Shown piece after piece: positions 47,795 through 56,745 of a DNA stretch of 64,000 nucleotides (within the stretch, counting starts at the first letter, position 1; every line of letters starts with the position of its first letter). The stretch lies in NCBI RefSeq assembly GCF_900497695.1, contig NZ_UIDD01000012.1, positions 374,501 through 438,500 on the forward strand, written 5' to 3'. Made by a program: the position numbers and the translations under genes. The notes beneath the pieces were generated by a model. That model saw only the letters and a list, made by a program, of their open reading frames with translations, was not told the origin of the DNA and made no database searches. This DNA is from Pseudomonas wadenswilerensis. GTDB taxonomy: Bacteria; Pseudomonadota; Gammaproteobacteria; Pseudomonadales; Pseudomonadaceae.

Positions 47795-48385
47795 ATGATC
47801 GGATTGAACACCGCTGCAATCTATGTGCTGCAGACCCTCGGCAGCCTGTACCTGCTGATCGTGGTCCTGCGCTTTGTCCTGCAACTGGTGCGCGCGGACT
47901 TCTACAACCCGCTCAGCCAGTTCGCCGTACGCGCCACCCAACCGCTGCTCAAGCCTATGCGCCGGGTGATCCCGAGCCTGTTCGGCCTGGACATGTCGTC
48001 GCTGCTGCTGGCGATCATCATCCAACTGCTGGTGATGGGCCTGACCCTGCTGCTGGCCTACGGCACCACTGGCAACCCGCTGCAACTGCTGGTCTGGTCG
48101 ATCATTGGCGTGACCTCGCTGTTTTTGAAGATTTTCTTCTTCGCCCTGATCATCAGCGTGATCCTCTCGTGGGTCGCGCCGGGCAGCCATAACCCGGGCG
48201 CCGAGCTGATCAACCAGATCTGCGATCCGTTCCTCGCGCCGTTCCGCCGTATCCTGCCGAACCTGGGCGGCCTGGATATCTCGCCGATCCTGGCGTTCAT
48301 GGCGCTCAAACTGATCGACATGCTGGTGATCAACAACCTGGCGGCGATGAGCGGGATGCCGGAGATTCTGCGTCTGCTGGTCTGA
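47795..48385 (+). CDS. YggT-family membrane protein
   Basis: A 196-residue protein made of two YGGT repeats, each with two hydrophobic helices and a (NP)(L/G)xxF/L(A)xxxP(L/F)LxPxRR block (YNPLSQFAVRATQPLLKPMRR and CDPFLAPFRRILP). AAGGAG at 47783-47788 supports the start. It is the third gene of yggS-proC-yggT. Members are linked to cell division or osmotic tolerance but the function is not settled. Confidence 0.9.
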   Translation: MIGLNTAAIYVLQTLGSLYLLIVVLRFVLQLVRADFYNPLSQFAVRATQPLLKPMRRVIPSLFGLDMSSLLLAIIIQLLVMGLTLLLAYGTTGNPLQLLVWSIIGVTSLFLKIFFFALIISVILSWVAPGSHNPGAELINQICDPFLAPFRRILPNLGGLDISPILAFMALKLIDMLVINNLAAMSGMPEILRLLV

Positions 48386-48405
48386 TCGGTAACCGCAGCG
48401 CCCCT

Positions 48406-48469
48406 ATCGCTGGCAAGCCAGCTCCCACAAGGTTCTCAACAACCTGTGGGAGCTGGCTTGCCAGCGATG
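48406..48469. repeat. REP doublet (REPIN-like), GCTGGCAAGCCAGC class
   Basis: Inverted copies at 48406-48429 and 48445-48469 with a 15-base spacer, between the yggT and metX genes. Confidence 0.87.
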
Positions 48470-48492
48470 TTTTTCAAGCCTTGGCACATTGC

Positions 48493-48521
48493 TTGCCGCC
48501 CACCCCGGTGGTCTTTAGACT
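48493..48521 (+). promoter_or_regulatory. Candidate sigma-70 promoter of metXW
   Basis: TTGCCG (48493-48498) and TAGACT (48516-48521) are separated by 17 bases and end 29 bases ahead of the metX ATG, giving a short leader. No SAM or SAH riboswitch core is visible in the gap. Confidence 0.45.
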
Positions 48522-48550
48522 TACGCCTCATTCAAGCGTGAGCAGGGTCG

Positions 48551-49690
48551 ATGTCCACTGTCTTTCCCGAAGATTCGGTCGGTCTGGTAACACCGCAACT
48601 GGCACAGTTCAGCGAGCCGCTGGCGCTGGCCTGCGGTCGCTCGCTGGCCACCTATGAACTGATCTACGAAACCTACGGCACGCTCAACAGCAAGGCCAGC
48701 AACGCCGTGCTGATCTGTCATGCGCTGTCCGGCCATCACCATGCCGCCGGCTACCACAGCCCCGACGACCGCAAGCCGGGCTGGTGGGACAGCTGCATCG
48801 GCCCCGGCAAGCCGATCGATACCAATCGTTTCTTCGTGGTCAGCCTCAACAACCTCGGCGGCTGCAACGGCAGCACCGGCCCCAGCAGCATCAACCCGCT
48901 CACCGGCAAGCCCTACGGCGCCGATTTCCCGGTCCTGACCGTGGAAGACTGGGTGCACAGCCAGGCGCGCCTGGCCGATCGCCTGGGCATCCAGCAATGG
49001 GCTGCGGTGGTTGGCGGCAGCCTGGGCGGCATGCAGGCGCTGCAGTGGACCATCACTTACCCGGATCGCGTGCGTCACTGCCTGGACATCGCCTCGGCAC
49101 CCAAGCTCTCGGCGCAGAACATCGCTTTCAACGAGGTCGCGCGCCAGGCCATCCTCACCGACCCGGAATTCCACGGCGGCTCGTTCCAGGACCAGGGTGT
49201 GATCCCCAAGCGCGGCCTGATGCTGGCGCGCATGGTCGGGCACATCACCTACCTGTCCGACGACTCCATGGGTGAGAAATTCGGCCGCGAGCTGAAAAGC
49301 GACAAGCTCAACTACGACTTCCACAGCGTCGAGTTCCAGGTCGAAAGCTACCTGCGCTATCAAGGCGAGGAGTTCTCCGGCCGTTTCGACGCCAACACCT
49401 ACCTGCTGATGACCAAGGCGCTGGACTACTTCGACCCGGCCGCCAGCCACGGCGGTGACCTGGCGGCGACCCTGGCCCCTGTCACGGCGGACTACTGCGT
49501 GATGTCGTTCACCACCGATTGGCGCTTTTCCCCGGCGCGCTCGCGCGAGATCGTCGACGCCCTGATCGCCGCACGCAAGAACGTCTGCTACCTGGATATC
49601 GACTCGCCCTATGGCCACGATGCCTTCCTGATCCCGACCCCGCGCTACATCACGGGTTTCACGAACTACATGAACCGCATCGTCTGCTGA
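48551..49690 (+). CDS. metX: Homoserine O-acyltransferase (MetX; succinyl-type likely in Pseudomonas)
   Basis: A 379-residue alpha/beta-hydrolase that acylates homoserine in methionine synthesis. The oxyanion block LNNLGGCNGSTGP, the nucleophile Ser157 in GGSLGGMQA, and the C-terminal Asp/His (LDIDSPYGHDAF, His356) are in place. Many MetX proteins use acetyl-CoA, but Pseudomonas members are known to use succinyl-CoA, so the database name homoserine O-acetyltransferase may mislead. It is followed by metW 7 bases downstream. Confidence 0.94.
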   Translation: MSTVFPEDSVGLVTPQLAQFSEPLALACGRSLATYELIYETYGTLNSKASNAVLICHALSGHHHAAGYHSPDDRKPGWWDSCIGPGKPIDTNRFFVVSLNNLGGCNGSTGPSSINPLTGKPYGADFPVLTVEDWVHSQARLADRLGIQQWAAVVGGSLGGMQALQWTITYPDRVRHCLDIASAPKLSAQNIAFNEVARQAILTDPEFHGGSFQDQGVIPKRGLMLARMVGHITYLSDDSMGEKFGRELKSDKLNYDFHSVEFQVESYLRYQGEEFSGRFDANTYLLMTKALDYFDPAASHGGDLAATLAPVTADYCVMSFTTDWRFSPARSREIVDALIAARKNVCYLDIDSPYGHDAFLIPTPRYITGFTNYMNRIVC

Positions 49691-49697
49691 GGACCCT

Positions 49698-50318
49698 ATG
49701 AGAGCCGACCTGGAAATCATCCAAGACTGGATCCCCGCCGGCAGCCGGGTACTCGACCTCGGCTGCGGTACCGGTGAACTGCTGGCGTCGCTGCGCGACC
49801 ACAAGCAGGTCGCCGGCTACGGCCTGGAAATCGACCCCGACAACATCGCCCAGTGCGTGGCCAAGGGCGTCAACGTCATCGAGCAGGACCTCGACAAGGG
49901 CCTGGGCAACTTCGCCAGCAACAGTTTCGACGTGGTGGTCATGACCCAGGCCCTGCAGGCCGTGGAGTACCCCGACCGGATTCTCGACGAAATGCTCCGC
50001 GTCGGCCGCCAGTGCATCATCACCTTCCCCAACTTCGGTCACTGGCGTTGCCGCTGGTACCTGGCGACCAAAGGCCGCATGCCGGTTTCCGACTTCATGC
50101 CGTATACCTGGTACAACACGCCGAACATCCACTTCTGCACCTTTGAAGACTTCGAGGCCCTGTGCAGCGAACGCCGCGCCCAGGTCCTCGACCGCCTGGC
50201 GGTCGACCATTTGCACCGCCACGGGTGGGCGAGCAAGCTATGGCCTAATCTTCTAGGTGAGATCGGCATTTACCGTGTCAGCAGCCCCGGCCTTACCGAA
50301 CACAAGGTCGCGGTTTAA
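49698..50318 (+). CDS. metW: Methionine biosynthesis protein MetW
   Basis: A 206-residue methyltransferase-fold protein: motif I is LDLGCGTGELL, and the HWRCRWYLATKGRMP and YNTPNIHFCT blocks are typical of MetW. It works with MetX in homoserine acylation, probably as an activating partner. A GAGGA ribosome site precedes the ATG. Confidence 0.94.
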   Translation: MRADLEIIQDWIPAGSRVLDLGCGTGELLASLRDHKQVAGYGLEIDPDNIAQCVAKGVNVIEQDLDKGLGNFASNSFDVVVMTQALQAVEYPDRILDEMLRVGRQCIITFPNFGHWRCRWYLATKGRMPVSDFMPYTWYNTPNIHFCTFEDFEALCSERRAQVLDRLAVDHLHRHGWASKLWPNLLGEIGIYRVSSPGLTEHKVAV

Positions 50319-50342
50319 CCCGCACACCGGAGGAGAACGATC

Positions 50343-50777
50343 ATGGGTCGCTTGTTGAGCTGTTTACTGGTTGCCTGCCTGAGCCTGTCGGCGGTTGCCG
50401 CCGATGCCATCAAGGGCGAGCGCAAAGAAGTGTTCGGCGATACCACCGTGCACTACAGCACCTTTATTTCCACCTTTCTGACGCCCGAGACCGCCAAGGC
50501 GACTGAACTGGTGCGCAGCAAGAACCAGGGCGTGATCAACGTCTCGGTGATCAAGGCCGGCAAGCCGGTGGTCACCCAGGTCAACGGTACCGTCAAGGAC
50601 CTGACCAGCAACTCGGTACCGCTGAAGTTCAAGCAGATCACCGAACAAGGCGCGATCTATTACATCGCCCAGTTCCCTGTTGAGCAACAGGAAACCCGTA
50701 CCTTCACCATCAACGTTGGGGTTAACGGCAAGACCGAAACCATCAGCTTCAACCAAGAGCTTTTCCCAGGCGAATGA
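50343..50777 (+). CDS. DUF4426 exported protein
   Basis: A 144-residue protein with a signal peptide (cleavage near VAA, residues 18-20) and a beta-sandwich-like mature part typical of DUF4426. A GGAGGA ribosome site precedes the ATG. It sits between metW and rdgB and overlaps the rdgB start by 4 bases. Its function is unknown. Confidence 0.82.
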   Translation: MGRLLSCLLVACLSLSAVAADAIKGERKEVFGDTTVHYSTFISTFLTPETAKATELVRSKNQGVINVSVIKAGKPVVTQVNGTVKDLTSNSVPLKFKQITEQGAIYYIAQFPVEQQETRTFTINVGVNGKTETISFNQELFPGE

Positions 50778-51370
50778 TGACTTTTCAGCAAATCGTATTG
50801 GCCAGCCACAACGCCGGCAAACTCAAGGAACTGCAGGCCATGCTCGGTGACACCGTGCAACTGCGTTCCATTGGCGAATTCAGCAGCGTCGAGCCGGAAG
50901 AAACCGGCCTGTCGTTCGTCGAGAACGCCATTCTCAAGGCGCGCAATGCCGCGCGCATTTCCGGCATGCCGGCGCTGGCCGACGACTCGGGCCTGGCCGT
51001 GGACTTCCTGGGCGGCGCGCCCGGCATCTATTCGGCACGTTACGCCGACGGTAAAGGCGATGCAGCGAACAACGCCAAATTGCTCGATGTGCTCAAGGAC
51101 GTTCCGCAAGAGCAGCGCGGCGCCCAGTTCGTCTGCGTCCTGGCCCTGGTCCGCCATGCCGACGACCCACTGCCGATTCTCTGCGAAGGGCTGTGGCACG
51201 GCCGCATCCTGACCCAGGCCAGCGGTGAACACGGCTTTGGCTACGACCCGCTGTTCTGGGTACCGGAGCGCGATTGCTCCAGTGCCGAGCTGAGCCCTGC
51301 CGACAAGAACCAGATCAGCCACCGTGCCCGTGCCATGAGCCTGTTGCGTCAACGTCTGGGCCTGGCATGA
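50774..51370 (+). CDS. rdgB: dITP/XTP pyrophosphatase (RdgB/HAM1)
   Basis: A 198-residue house-cleaning nucleotidase that hydrolyses dITP, ITP and XTP to monophosphates. SHNAGKLKEL, ETGLSFVENAILKAR, ADDSGLAVD and GFGYDPLFW are the HAM1 family blocks. ATG at 50774 overlaps the DUF4426 stop; a second ATG follows at once at 50777. Confidence 0.95.
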   Translation: MMTFQQIVLASHNAGKLKELQAMLGDTVQLRSIGEFSSVEPEETGLSFVENAILKARNAARISGMPALADDSGLAVDFLGGAPGIYSARYADGKGDAANNAKLLDVLKDVPQEQRGAQFVCVLALVRHADDPLPILCEGLWHGRILTQASGEHGFGYDPLFWVPERDCSSAELSPADKNQISHRARAMSLLRQRLGLA

Positions 51371-52581
51371 CCAAGCGTTCGCCGGCACAGCCACTGCACT
51401 TGGGCGAGGCTGGCTTTTCTTCCCAAGCACCGCGGGCGGCATTGACGCAGTTGCCGCCCCTGGCGCTGTACATCCATATCCCCTGGTGCGTGCGCAAATG
51501 CCCGTACTGCGACTTCAACTCCCACGCCGCCACCCCCGAGCTGCCTGAAGAAGCCTACGTCGATGCCTTGCTGGCCGACCTGGACCAGGAACTGGGCGCC
51601 GTTTATGGCCGCCCGATCAGCTCGATCTTCTTCGGCGGCGGCACCCCGAGCCTGTTCAGCGCCCGCGCCCTTGGCCGCTTGCTGGTGGGTGTGGAGCAAC
51701 GCATCCCGTTTGCCAGGGACATCGAGATCACCCTGGAAGCCAACCCCGGAACGTTCGAGCAGGAGAAGTTCAAAGCCTACCGGCAGCTGGGCATCAATCG
51801 CCTGTCGATCGGCATCCAGAGCTTCCAGCAGGCCAAGCTCGAAGCCCTGGGCCGCATCCACAACGGTGACGAGGCCATTCGCGCCGCCGACATGGCGCGC
51901 AATGCCGGGTTCGACAACTTCAACCTCGACCTGATGCACGGCCTGCCCGACCAGTCGCTGGACGACGCCCTGGGCGACCTGCGCCAGGCCATCGCGCTGA
52001 ACCCCACGCACCTGTCCTGGTACCAGTTGACCCTGGAGCCGAACACGGTGTTCTGGAACCAGCCGCCGCTGCTGCCCGAAGACGACATCCTCTGGGACAT
52101 CCAGGAAGCCGGCCAGGCGCTACTGGCCAGCCACGGCTACGCCCAGTACGAAGTCTCGGCCTACGCCCAGCCCGGCCGCGCCGCCCGCCACAACCTCAAC
52201 TACTGGAGCTTTGGCGATTTCATCGGCATTGGCGCTGGCGCCCACGGCAAGCTCAGCCACCCCGACGGGCGCATCCTGCGCACCTGGAAGACCCGCCTGC
52301 CCAAGGACTACCTGAACCCGGCCAAGGCCTTCAAGGCCGGCGAGAAGCTGCTGCCGGTGGATGAGCTGCCCTTCGAGTTCCTGATGAACGCCCTGCGCCT
52401 GACCCAGGGCGTGGACATCGAGCTGTTCAGCCAGCGCACCGGCTTGCCACTGGAGAAGCTCACCGCAGCGCGGCATGAAGCCGAACAAAAAGGGCTTTTG
52501 CAGGTCGAACCGACGCGACTGGTCGCTACCGCGCGCGGCCAGTTGTTCCTCAACGACCTGCTGCAGTATTTCTTGACCTAA
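51367..52581 (+). CDS. hemW: Radical SAM heme chaperone HemW
   Basis: A 404-residue protein of the coproporphyrinogen III oxidase-like family. The radical SAM cluster motif CVRKCPYC is present, and the HNLNYWSFGDFIGIGAGAH block marks HemW rather than HemN. It binds heme and is proposed to insert it into respiratory enzymes. It overlaps rdgB by 4 bases, a common pairing. An N-terminal extension of about 30 residues precedes the barrel. Confidence 0.93.
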   Translation: MTKRSPAQPLHLGEAGFSSQAPRAALTQLPPLALYIHIPWCVRKCPYCDFNSHAATPELPEEAYVDALLADLDQELGAVYGRPISSIFFGGGTPSLFSARALGRLLVGVEQRIPFARDIEITLEANPGTFEQEKFKAYRQLGINRLSIGIQSFQQAKLEALGRIHNGDEAIRAADMARNAGFDNFNLDLMHGLPDQSLDDALGDLRQAIALNPTHLSWYQLTLEPNTVFWNQPPLLPEDDILWDIQEAGQALLASHGYAQYEVSAYAQPGRAARHNLNYWSFGDFIGIGAGAHGKLSHPDGRILRTWKTRLPKDYLNPAKAFKAGEKLLPVDELPFEFLMNALRLTQGVDIELFSQRTGLPLEKLTAARHEAEQKGLLQVEPTRLVATARGQLFLNDLLQYFLT

Positions 52582-52590
52582 GGATTGCGA

Positions 52591-52914
52591 ATGGACCTGG
52601 TACTCGACCTGCTCTCGACCGTTTCCCGCTGGAGTCGCAGCAACCTGTCGGAGATTTCCCTGGCCTTGGTGGGCTGTTTGCTGGTGCTGTTCGGCACCGA
52701 CATCAAAGGCTGGGTCGAACAACGCCTGGGCGGCCTTGCAGGCGCCTTGCGCGTGCCATTCATGGCGCTGTTGGTGATGATCGGCAGCGGTGCGGCGCTG
52801 ATCTATGCCACGCCGTGGGTAGTGAAGGGGCTGGCGCAGTTCAACAACTATGCGTTGGCGCCGGTGTTGCTGATTGTGCTGGTGTTGATTGGCGTGGTTG
52901 CTGATCGACGCTGA
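52591..52914 (+). CDS. DUF3392 small membrane protein
   Basis: A 107-residue protein with three hydrophobic segments (around residues 20-36, 54-73 and 85-104) and the GTDIKGWVEQ block of DUF3392. I use the ATG at 52591, preceded by AAGGA; a TTG two codons earlier is possible. It follows hemW by 9 bases. Its function is unknown. Confidence 0.82.
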   Translation: MDLVLDLLSTVSRWSRSNLSEISLALVGCLLVLFGTDIKGWVEQRLGGLAGALRVPFMALLVMIGSGAALIYATPWVVKGLAQFNNYALAPVLLIVLVLIGVVADRR

Positions 52915-52947
52915 AGATCAGGGCGCTTTCAGGGCTGCTTCGCAGCC

Positions 52948-53042
52948 CATCGCCGGCAAGGCCGGCTCCCACACAGATCTCCTGACAATTTAACACTGCA
53001 GGCAATCACAGCACCTGTGGGAGCCGGCCTTGCCGGCGATCG
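52948..53042. repeat. REP doublet (REPIN-like), GCCGGCAAGGCCGGC class
   Basis: Inverted copies at 52948-52973 and about 53016-53042 with a 42-base spacer; both arms carry GCCGGCAAGGCCGGC. It ends close to the trmB stop codon. Confidence 0.86.
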
Positions 53043-53052
53043 ACCGCAAGGT

Positions 53053-53775
53053 TTACGCCAGCTTCTCGAACTTCAGATCCCACACCCCATGCCCAAGCCG
53101 CTCGCCGCGGCGTTCGAACTTGGTGATCGGGCGTTCGGCCGGGCGCGGCACGCACTTGCCGTCTTCGGCCAGGTTGCGATAACCCGGGGCCACGTTCATC
53201 ACTTCCAGCATGTATTCGGCATAGGGCTCCCAGTCGGTCGCCATATGGAACACGCCGCCCACCTTGAGCTTGCTGCGCACCAGCGCGGCGAATTCCGGCT
53301 GGACGATGCGGCGCTTGTGGTGACGGCTCTTGTGCCATGGGTCGGGGAAGAACAGCATCAGCCGGTCGAGGCTGTTGTCAGCCACGCACTTGTTCAGCAC
53401 TTCGATGGCATCGCAGTCATACACCCGCAGGTTCTTCAGGCCCTGGGTCAGCACGCCGTTGAGCAGCGCGCCGACACCCGGACGGTGCACTTCGACACCG
53501 ATGAAGTCCTGCTCCGGTGCGGCAGCAGCCATTTCCAGCAGGGAATGGCCCATGCCGAAACCGATCTCCAGGGTCCGCGGCGCCGAGCGGCCAAAGACCT
53601 GGTCGTAGTCCACCGGGCTCTCGGCCAGGGGCAGGATGAACAACGGCCCACCCTGGTCCAGGCCACGCTGCTGGCCTTCGGTCATGCGCCCGGCACGCAT
53701 CACGAAACTCTTGATGCGGCGGTGTTGGCGCTCTTCGCCTTCGGTGGTGATCGGCGTTTCTTGCGATTCAGTCAT
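53053..53775 (-). CDS. trmB: tRNA (guanine(46)-N7)-methyltransferase
   Basis: A 240-residue methylase that puts the m7G46 mark in the tRNA variable loop. The SAM block LEIGFGMGHSL and the catalytic/substrate block FPDPWHKSRHHKRRIVQP are clear. It lies 9 bases after thiG in the thiS-thiG-trmB set. Confidence 0.95.
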   Translation of the reverse strand: MTESQETPITTEGEERQHRRIKSFVMRAGRMTEGQQRGLDQGGPLFILPLAESPVDYDQVFGRSAPRTLEIGFGMGHSLLEMAAAAPEQDFIGVEVHRPGVGALLNGVLTQGLKNLRVYDCDAIEVLNKCVADNSLDRLMLFFPDPWHKSRHHKRRIVQPEFAALVRSKLKVGGVFHMATDWEPYAEYMLEVMNVAPGYRNLAEDGKCVPRPAERPITKFERRGERLGHGVWDLKFEKLA

Positions 53776-53784
53776 CAGGGGCTC

Positions 53785-54579
53785 TTACTTGATCAGACCA
53801 TCCAGCGGCGACGAGGCGCTGGCATAGAGTTTTTTCGGCATACGCCCGGCCAGGTAGGCCAGACGGCCAGCGACAATGGCGTGTTTCATGGCTTCGGCCA
53901 TCATGACCGGCTGTTGTGCGTGAGCAATCGCCGAGTTCATCAGCACCGCCTCACAACCCATTTCCATGGCGATGGTGGCGTCCGATGCGGTACCGACTCC
54001 AGCGTCGACCAACACAGGTACTTTCGATTCTTCGAGGATGATCTGCAGGTTGTACGGGTTGCAGATCCCCAGGCCCGTACCGATCAGACCGGCCAGCGGC
54101 ATCACTGCGATACAGCCGATTTCGCCCAGCTGACGGGCAATGATCGGATCGTCACTGGTGTAGACCATCACATCGAAACCGTCCTTGACCAGCACTTCGG
54201 CGGCCTTGAGGGTCTCGATCACATTAGGGAACAGGGTCTTCTGGTCGGCCAGCACTTCGAGCTTGACCAGGTTGTGGCCATCGAGCAGTTCACGGGCCAG
54301 GCGGCAGGTGCGCACGGCTTCGACCGCGTCATAGCAACCCGCAGTGTTCGGCAGGATGGTGTAGCGATCGGGTGGCAGCACGTCGAGCAGGTTCGGTTCG
54401 CCCGGGTTCTGACCGATGTTGGTCCGGCGCACGGCCACGGTGACGATCTCGGCACCGGAGGCCTCGATGGCCAGGCGGGTTTCTTCCAGGTCACGGTACT
54501 TGCCGGTGCCGACCAGCAGGCGCGACTGGAAGGTACGACCGGCCAGGGTGAAGGGCTTGTCGCTACGAACGTTGCTCAT
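53785..54579 (-). CDS. thiG: Thiazole synthase
   Basis: A 264-residue TIM-barrel enzyme that builds the thiazole phosphate of thiamin from deoxyxylulose phosphate, dehydroglycine and sulfur from ThiS. Lys106 in VKLEVL should form the Schiff base. VTVAVRR and VLVDAGVGTASDA are typical blocks. It lies 48 bases after thiS. Confidence 0.96.
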   Translation of the reverse strand: MSNVRSDKPFTLAGRTFQSRLLVGTGKYRDLEETRLAIEASGAEIVTVAVRRTNIGQNPGEPNLLDVLPPDRYTILPNTAGCYDAVEAVRTCRLARELLDGHNLVKLEVLADQKTLFPNVIETLKAAEVLVKDGFDVMVYTSDDPIIARQLGEIGCIAVMPLAGLIGTGLGICNPYNLQIILEESKVPVLVDAGVGTASDATIAMEMGCEAVLMNSAIAHAQQPVMMAEAMKHAIVAGRLAYLAGRMPKKLYASASSPLDGLIK

Positions 54580-54627
54580 CGGTAATCCTCTTGAAGGTTG
54601 AGGGACTTGCAGGTAAATCGCGAAGGC

Positions 54628-54828
54628 CTAGCCACCGCCAATAGCGTGTACCACTTCAACCTGGTCGCCTTCGTTCAGCGCGGTGCTGTCGTGCTGGCTG
54701 CGCGGCACGATGTCCAGGTTGAGTTCGACCGCCACCCGGCGACCCGCCAGGTCAAGCCGGTTGAGCAGGGCCGCGACGCTTTCGCCATCGGGCAATTCGA
54801 AAGGTTCACCGTTCAGTTGAATGCGCAT
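54628..54828 (-). CDS. thiS: Sulfur carrier protein ThiS
   Basis: A 66-residue ubiquitin-fold sulfur carrier ending in the required Gly-Gly (AIGGG), where sulfur is loaded as thiocarboxylate for ThiG. The ATG at 54828 gives the usual MRIQLNG start; an in-frame ATG at 54843 would add five residues. I see no TPP riboswitch upstream. Confidence 0.93.
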   Translation of the reverse strand: MRIQLNGEPFELPDGESVAALLNRLDLAGRRVAVELNLDIVPRSQHDSTALNEGDQVEVVHAIGGG

Positions 54829-54929
54829 GCGCACGGCCGCCATTATTTTTAGGGGCCCGCATTCTAGCCCTGATCAGGGCGCAAACCCAAGGCCGGGCCG
54901 CGCCATTCGTCTCGATCCGGACTCGCGGG

Positions 54930-55301
54930 TCAGCTCAGGCGCCAGGCTGCAAGGCCCAGGCACAGCCATCCGCCGAGAAACGCCAGACCGCCAAAGGGGG
55001 TGATGATGCCAAGCTTGCCGATGCCGCTCAGCGTCAGCACATACAGGCTACCGGAAAACAGCAGGATCCCCAGGGCGAACAGACCACCGGCCCAACCGAC
55101 CAGGCGCCCGGGCAGGTGCACCGAGAGCACGGCTACCGCGAGCAGGGCCAGGGCATGCACCAGCTGGTAGGTCACGCCGGTATGGAAGATCGCCAGGTAT
55201 TCGCTGCTCAACCGGCCCTTGAGGCCATGGGCGGCAAAGGCCCCCAGGGCCACGCCGGTGAATCCGAAAAATGCCGAGAGCAGCAGAAAGCTACGAAGCA
55301 T
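54930..55301 (-). CDS. DUF423 small membrane protein
   Basis: A 123-residue protein with four hydrophobic helices and the family blocks GAFAAHGLK and YQLVHALALL. Members (YwdK/YgdD-like) have no settled function. A 14-base palindrome lies in the 100-base gap to thiS at 54867-54880. Confidence 0.88.
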   Translation of the reverse strand: MLRSFLLLSAFFGFTGVALGAFAAHGLKGRLSSEYLAIFHTGVTYQLVHALALLAVAVLSVHLPGRLVGWAGGLFALGILLFSGSLYVLTLSGIGKLGIITPFGGLAFLGGWLCLGLAAWRLS

Positions 55302-55371
55302 TGGGAAGACTCCTAGTCATCACAGGGTCTGTATAATGGCCCGCTCCATCGGTTCGGCCAAGCCATCACCT

Positions 55372-56094
55372 ATGCTGTCTTCCATTTTCCGCCGTCTCAC
55401 CCGTGCCCTGTTGTGGTTCGCCGCTGGCAGCGCCCTGCTGGTGCTGGTGTTTCGCTGGGTACCGCCGCCAGGTACCGCGCTGATGGTCGAGCGCAAGGTC
55501 GAGTCCTGGTTCAACGGCCAGCCGATCGACCTGCAACGGGACTGGGAGCCGTGGGAGCAGATCTCCGATGAACTCAAGCTGGCGGTGATCGCCGGCGAAG
55601 ACCAGAAGTTCGCCTACCACTGGGGCTTTGACTTCAATGCCATCCAGGCGGCGCTGGCCCATAACGAACGCGGTGGCAGTATCCGCGGCGCCAGCACCCT
55701 GAGCCAGCAAGTGGCCAAGAACCAGTTCCTCTGGGCTGGCCGTAGCTGGCTGCGCAAGGGCCTGGAAGCCTGGTTCACCGCGTTGATCGAGCTGCTGTGG
55801 TCGAAAGAGCGGATTCTTGAGGTCTATCTCAACAGCGCTGAATGGGGTGAAGGCGTGTTTGGCGCGCAGGCCGCAGCGCGGCACCACTTTGGCGTCGATG
55901 CCCGTCAACTATCGCGCCAACAGGCCAGCCTGCTGGCCGCAGTGCTGCCCAGCCCGTTGAACTGGAGTGCCAGCCGGCCAAGCACTTATGTGGCGCGACG
56001 TGCCGGCTGGATTCGCCAGCAGATGCGCCAGCTGGGCGGTAGTGGTTATCTGGCGCAGCTGGACAGCCCGCGCCGGGCGCCCTGGAGCCAATAA
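55372..56094 (+). CDS. mtgA: Monofunctional peptidoglycan transglycosylase
   Basis: A 240-residue GT51 enzyme with one N-terminal membrane helix (about 12-30) that polymerises lipid II. E76 in GEDQKF is the catalytic acid/base candidate; RGASTLSQQVAKNQFLW and EVYLNSAEWGEGVFG follow. I use the ATG at 55372; a TATAAT at 55332-55337 lies 35 bases upstream, although no good -35 box pairs with it. It is divergent from the DUF423 gene. Confidence 0.93.
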   Translation: MLSSIFRRLTRALLWFAAGSALLVLVFRWVPPPGTALMVERKVESWFNGQPIDLQRDWEPWEQISDELKLAVIAGEDQKFAYHWGFDFNAIQAALAHNERGGSIRGASTLSQQVAKNQFLWAGRSWLRKGLEAWFTALIELLWSKERILEVYLNSAEWGEGVFGAQAAARHHFGVDARQLSRQQASLLAAVLPSPLNWSASRPSTYVARRAGWIRQQMRQLGGSGYLAQLDSPRRAPWSQ

Positions 56095-56130
56095 AAAACC
56101 CGGCAAAGCGCACACTTTGCCGGGTTTTTT
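56093..56130 (+). terminator. Rho-independent terminator of mtgA
   Basis: A perfect 16-base-pair stem AAAAAACCCGGCAAAG/CTTTGCCGGGTTTTTT with a 6-base loop overlaps the mtgA stop codon. It can also stop the convergent DUF1993 gene. Confidence 0.9.
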
Positions 56131-56155
56131 ATTGGCTGATTACTGGGTAACCGCC

Positions 56156-56665
56156 TTAGAACGCGCCCATATAGTCACGTTTGCCCACTTCGACACCGTT
56201 GTGACGCAGGATTGCGTAAGTGGTGGTGACGTGGAAGAAGAACTGTGGCAGGCCGTAGGTCAGCAAATAAGCCTGGCCACTGAAGCGCTTCTCTTTCGGC
56301 GTGCCCGGACGGGTCACGATTTCGATGCCTTCCTTGCCGTCGATCTGCGCTGGCGCAACGCCGTCCAGGAAAGCCAGAACCTTACTGATCAGCGCTTGCA
56401 GTTCAGCAAAGGTGGTTTCGCTGTCATCGTATTTCGGCAACTCGACCTCAGCCAGGCGCGCCGATACACCCTTGGCGAAATCAACAGCGATCTGCACCTG
56501 GCGAACCAGTGGAAACATATCCGGATACAGGCGAGCCTGGAGGAAGACGCTCGGATCAATGTTTTTCGCCGTGGCGTGAGCTTCGGCCTTGTTCAGAACA
56601 TCACTCAAGGCGTTGAGCATTTGCTTGAAAACAGGAACAGAAGCGGCGTACAAGGAAATGGTCAT
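56156..56665 (-). CDS. DUF1993 family protein
   Basis: A 169-residue soluble alpha-helical protein matching DUF1993 (DinB-like four-helix fold): MTISLYAASVPVFKQMLNAL at the start, DPSVFLQARLYPDMFPLVRQ in the middle, and FFFHVTTTYAILRHNGVEVGK near the end. No catalytic role is known. It lies downstream of rpoH but behind its terminator. Confidence 0.87.
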   Translation of the reverse strand: MTISLYAASVPVFKQMLNALSDVLNKAEAHATAKNIDPSVFLQARLYPDMFPLVRQVQIAVDFAKGVSARLAEVELPKYDDSETTFAELQALISKVLAFLDGVAPAQIDGKEGIEIVTRPGTPKEKRFSGQAYLLTYGLPQFFFHVTTTYAILRHNGVEVGKRDYMGAF

Positions 56666-56697
56666 AACAGTCTCGACAGGGGTGGCGGAGAATCATG

Positions 56698-56725
56698 AAA
56701 AAGCCCCGACACGTCGGGGCTTTTT
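56698..56725 (-). terminator. Rho-independent terminator of rpoH
   Basis: AAAAAGCCCCGA pairs with TCGGGGCTTTTT around a 4-base loop, starting about 20 bases after the rpoH stop. Confidence 0.87.
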
Positions 56726-56745
56726 GGTTATTGCCGTATCGCGAA

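Noticed and set aside
48386..48550. A possible SAM-type riboswitch ahead of metX
   Set aside because: The gap is a REP doublet plus a plausible short-leader promoter, with too little transcribed leader for a riboswitch.
54829..54929. A possible TPP riboswitch ahead of thiS
   Set aside because: I see no CUGAGA or matching conserved core. Only a 14-base palindrome (54867-54880) is present.
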